From NCBI GenBank assembly GCA_022749755.1, contig CM040441.1:11099475-11163474 (forward strand): a stretch of 64,000 nucleotides of DNA, read 5' to 3'. Each line of letters begins with the position of its first letter. Position 1 is the stretch's first letter. The notes under the pieces are model-generated. The model was not told where the DNA came from. It made no database searches and saw nothing but the letters and a program-made list of their open reading frames with translations. This DNA is from Azadirachta indica (taxonomy: Eukaryota > Streptophyta > Magnoliopsida > Sapindales > Meliaceae). Below are positions 61,301 through 64,000 of the stretch, one piece after another. A program made the position numbers and the translations under genes.

Positions 61301-64000
61301 AATACCATGTTGAAGAAAATAAAATTATATTAAATCTCTTTTAAATTATAAACTAAGTACACAAAACATGCCTTTATATAGGCTAAAATAATAAAGCAAT
61401 ATAAATTAGGAATTCTTATAAACTTAGAAACCCTTAACAAACTAGGAAAAGAATAATAACAAATCTAATTTTAATTCTACCAATCAGCATGCTCAATATT
61501 TCATACAATAGAATCACTTAGTTATCTAAATCTATTTAGGTAAAACATCTTGTCAATGAGGCAGAAGGGAGAGATTGCATAGTCACCTACAAAAAAGCAA
61601 CATAGAAGCATCTATAGGGCATGACAAGTCAGCGTGTATATAATCCCATTAACCCAGCTAAAAACCATGCCAATAAGAAAGCATTTGGAGTTAGGAAATT
61701 TGTAATATCAGAGACTTTTGATTCACATTAAAAACCTACAAATATTGCCCCAGTTAATTGGCATGAATTTCTAATCTGGAAAGTAATTATTACAACTTCA
61801 AATTATAATACAAGAGAACAACAAGTACAGGTGATATGATTTGGAAGCTACAACATTTATTGTCGTATAATATGCTACAGGATCACTGTCTAACCCATAC
61901 CTAATAAGACAAAGATGAAAAACTACTGTTTCGTTTATTATATATTAAGTGCTGATCTCACACTGGCATACAATACTAACCAAACAGCTTGCACTTGCCA
62001 AGATCGTAGTAAAAAAATTAATAGCTCAATATTGCAATTTGTGCAACAATGTATAATAGCATATGGCCATCAAAAACCTTACTTTTGTTTTAACTTGCTC
62101 AAGAAGAAAGTCGCAAATGGTATATCAACAAGAATCCCTTCAAACATGGCCTGCAAGAAGAAGAGTAAAAGACCTTTCATCCAAAAACACCATAATAGAA
62201 AAAATTGTGATAGCATGTAGCCACAAGCAATTAACATAGAATTGCATGTCTGTGAAGCGAAGGTATTTTATAAATACAAGAAGTAATTTACATGATAGGC
62301 ATACGCAGATCAGGACAAAATAGATGATCAAAAGTAGGGCAACAAGGAAGACTGTAACAGATCTGAGATATCAAGGTAGTATAATAGACCAAAATAATCC
62401 TAATTGAACTTATATTTAGATTTTATCGCTTGATAGCTTTCTAACAACATGTATAATTTCCTCCAGTATTGTGACGACTCAGACAAGAAGAACATCTCCA
62501 TAGAAAACACTCTCTGAAATATCTAGGCAAGAACACTAAAACACCAGAAAACTATTATTTTCATTATAAATTATATATACATTATACACCACTTTTGAAT
62601 TTCGAAAAATGCTAAAATAAACCAGACAGCAGCATACAAAAAGGAAGTGAGCAAAAAAGAGAGAGAGAAAGAAATCAAGGTTCTCAGTATCCATTTCAAA
62701 TTACATTTGAGTTGGAAAACTCGAAATTTTAGGAGATTACATGGCTGGTTTATAGAAGTACATTCCGCCATTGCTAGAGCACAGATGTGACCGCATTCAA
62801 CAGCTAAAGAAAGAATACAATTTATTTCAAGCAACTCGTGCTCGCCGCAAATAAGATGTAAAGTACATGATCAAAACACAGCAGGCAGCCAGATGCTCTT
62901 TAGCTTCAATCAACCACACACAAGCAACAAAATACAATAAAGAGGTTGGATAATACAACACGACATCATACCTTCGCAAGAAGAGTTCCAAGGAAATGGA
63001 AAAACTGGAGATGCTGCTCATGTATCATTCCAGATCCAGGATTAGGGTAGAGCAAGTGATCAGCTGTTTCCTAGATATGCCATGCCAGGTAGAAATTCAG
63101 TAAAAATTGAACCACAACTATACTTTTTGCAATGGCCAAATCATTAGATATAAATAAACTAAAAAGTGTATTCAAATGTAACCATCATAAATTCTAATTT
63201 CTAATATGAGATTATAAGTGTAACAAAAATATCACTCCCAAGAATATATTAGTTAATGACAGTATCTACAAGTGAAGATCTTTATCTTGGACAATACATT
63301 GCAGAGATGGCTAAAAAAATACTTGCATAAAACAAAATATCCTAAAAAATACTTGCATAAAACCAAATATCCACAAAGCCAATATTCCAGATATGTTTAT
63401 AGAGTAACTGGTATTTGATCATAAATTGGGATATTTGATGAGTTAAGATAAGGCCTTAGATTGAAAATAAGCCAAGGCCTTTTCTCTTTACCAGGATCTG
63501 TTAACATGTTGTGGCAAAAACAAGAAATATATGAACAGATAAATGCATTCAAGACAATATCAGCAAGAAACCACTTCAGAAAAGCTTATATGACTGTCAA
63601 AAAAATCTAGACCACATGTAAAACATAAAATGCACATTTGTGCTCTTGTATTTTCCATACCACGTACATATACAAAGGGATGCAATTATTTTGAGTTGAT
63701 AGAGAAAGTGAAAGAGGGAGAAACCTTAAACAACCCGTACTGAACATCAAATGCTGCACGAGTAATGTTCTCCATGAAATCCTTGAAAATTCCACCCCCG
63801 TCAATACCAGCCTCCTCAACACCAAGTTCATTGACAAATGTTACACGAATCTGTAGGCAAACATCTAAACGCTTATGGTGGCAGACAGATAAAAGACTGC
63901 TCCTCTTCCTATGCAAATGTCAAATGGGAAGAGAAACATAAACAGAGAACTTTACCGCTCCTCGAAGATCCTCTTCAGACAGTGCACTCATCTGACTGTA
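58330..64000 (-). CDS. HECT E3 ubiquitin ligase, UPL7-type, C-terminal exons (5' part outside the window)
   Basis: Twelve exons on the minus strand, all GT-AG and in frame: 63956-64000 (open at the edge), 63725-63850, 62972-63070, 62083-62150, 60376-60442, 59803-59973, 59613-59702, 59306-59386, 58967-59040, 58764-58835, 58539-58628, 58330-58396 (stop TGA). HECT motifs in order: LRGAIRVTFVNELGVEEAGI, DGGGIFKDFMENI, HLQFFHFLGTLLAKAMFEGI, YNYLNDLPSLDPELYRHLIF, LLISGSLDSLDFDDLRQHTN, FVTGCSRGPLLGF and the catalytic-cysteine loop LPTAATCMNLLKLPPY. It ends KLLYAINSEAGFDLS. The HECT cysteine accepts ubiquitin from the E2 before transfer to substrate. The closest family is plant UPL7 (or UPL6); the N-terminal region is off-window. 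One intron (60443-62082) contains a TRIM element. Confidence 0.92.
60534..61482 (-). mobile_element. TRIM-like non-autonomous LTR retrotransposon, copy 2
   Basis: Same family as 674-1702, in reverse orientation: LTRs at 60534-60701 (168 bp) and 61308-61482 (175 bp). On the minus strand the right LTR is 5', followed by TGGTATTAGAG (primer-binding site), and the polypurine tract precedes the left LTR. Flanks ATTAG / ATCAG suggest a 5 bp target duplication with one mismatch. The outer end of the right LTR is mutated (TGGTAG rather than TGTTAG). The interior (~600 bp) has the hairpin array but no coding sequence. It sits in an intron of the UPL7-type gene, in the sense orientation of that gene, as copy 1 does in its host. 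Confidence 0.9.
60800..61035 (-). repeat. Hairpin repeat array inside TRIM copy 2
   Basis: Eight or so units of ~30 bp, on the plus strand of the form TGCCTTTTCATAGGCGAAGAATACT. Each contains GCCT...AGGC arms, clearest at ~60800-60815, ~60980-60995 and ~61010-61023. Matches the array of copy 1 in reverse complement. Confidence 0.7.

Overview
This is a nuclear genomic window from a eudicot plant. Genes carry many short GT-AG introns, intergenic DNA is AT-rich with (TA)n and (AAAT)n microsatellites, and there are plastid- and mitochondrion-targeted proteins, galactinol synthases, pectin-methylesterase-inhibitor-like proteins and plant-type LTR elements. The overall gene style would fit a rosid such as Citrus, but that genus guess rests on impression only. 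There are no prokaryotic features.

Layout. 1-5.5 kb: 3' exons of a VPS13-type lipid-transfer protein (+), with a ~1.0 kb non-autonomous LTR element (TRIM) in the first visible intron. 6.6-11.4 kb: a truncated 5' copy followed by a complete seven-exon GALT1-type beta-1,3-galactosyltransferase (+). 13.5-15.8 kb: two-exon PP2C phosphatase (+). 17.0-19.4 kb: two-exon mitochondrial dihydrolipoamide dehydrogenase (+), convergent with an SWC5/BCNT chromatin-remodelling subunit (-, 20.1-22.0 kb) that shows an internal exon duplication. 24.5-28.1 kb: tandem cluster of PMEI/invertase-inhibitor-like genes (one intact, two each carrying a +1 frameshift, one relic). 28.5-32.2 kb: a two-exon stress-responsive A/B-barrel (Dabb/HS1) gene with a triplicated ~250 bp repeat in its intron, a LINE fragment, and a decayed second HS1 copy. 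32.2-37.3 kb: a complete but defective Copia LTR retrotransposon with a perfect 5 bp target duplication. 37.6-43.2 kb: galactinol synthase cluster (-), two intact genes with chimeric pseudogene debris between them. 43.2-47.9 kb: AT-rich gene-poor DNA with a 205 bp MITE flanked by a 9 bp target duplication. 47.9-50.8 kb: seven-exon plastid ribosomal protein S1 (+) that needs one GC-AG intron, convergent with a 14-exon NEMF/Rqc2 homologue (-, 51.4-57.3 kb). 58.3-64.0 kb: the 3' HECT half of a UPL7-type ubiquitin ligase (-), with a second copy of the same TRIM family in an intron.

The genes do not form one pathway. The shared theme is local duplication followed by decay (GALT, PMEI, HS1, GolS, SWC5 exons) and retroelement insertion into introns or dead gene copies. 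The least familiar signal is the internal region of the two TRIM elements, an array of short imperfect hairpins built on GCCT...AGGC. Exon boundaries were set by hand from splice sites, reading frame and family similarity. Nearly all exon sums close in frame, but boundaries can be off by a base.
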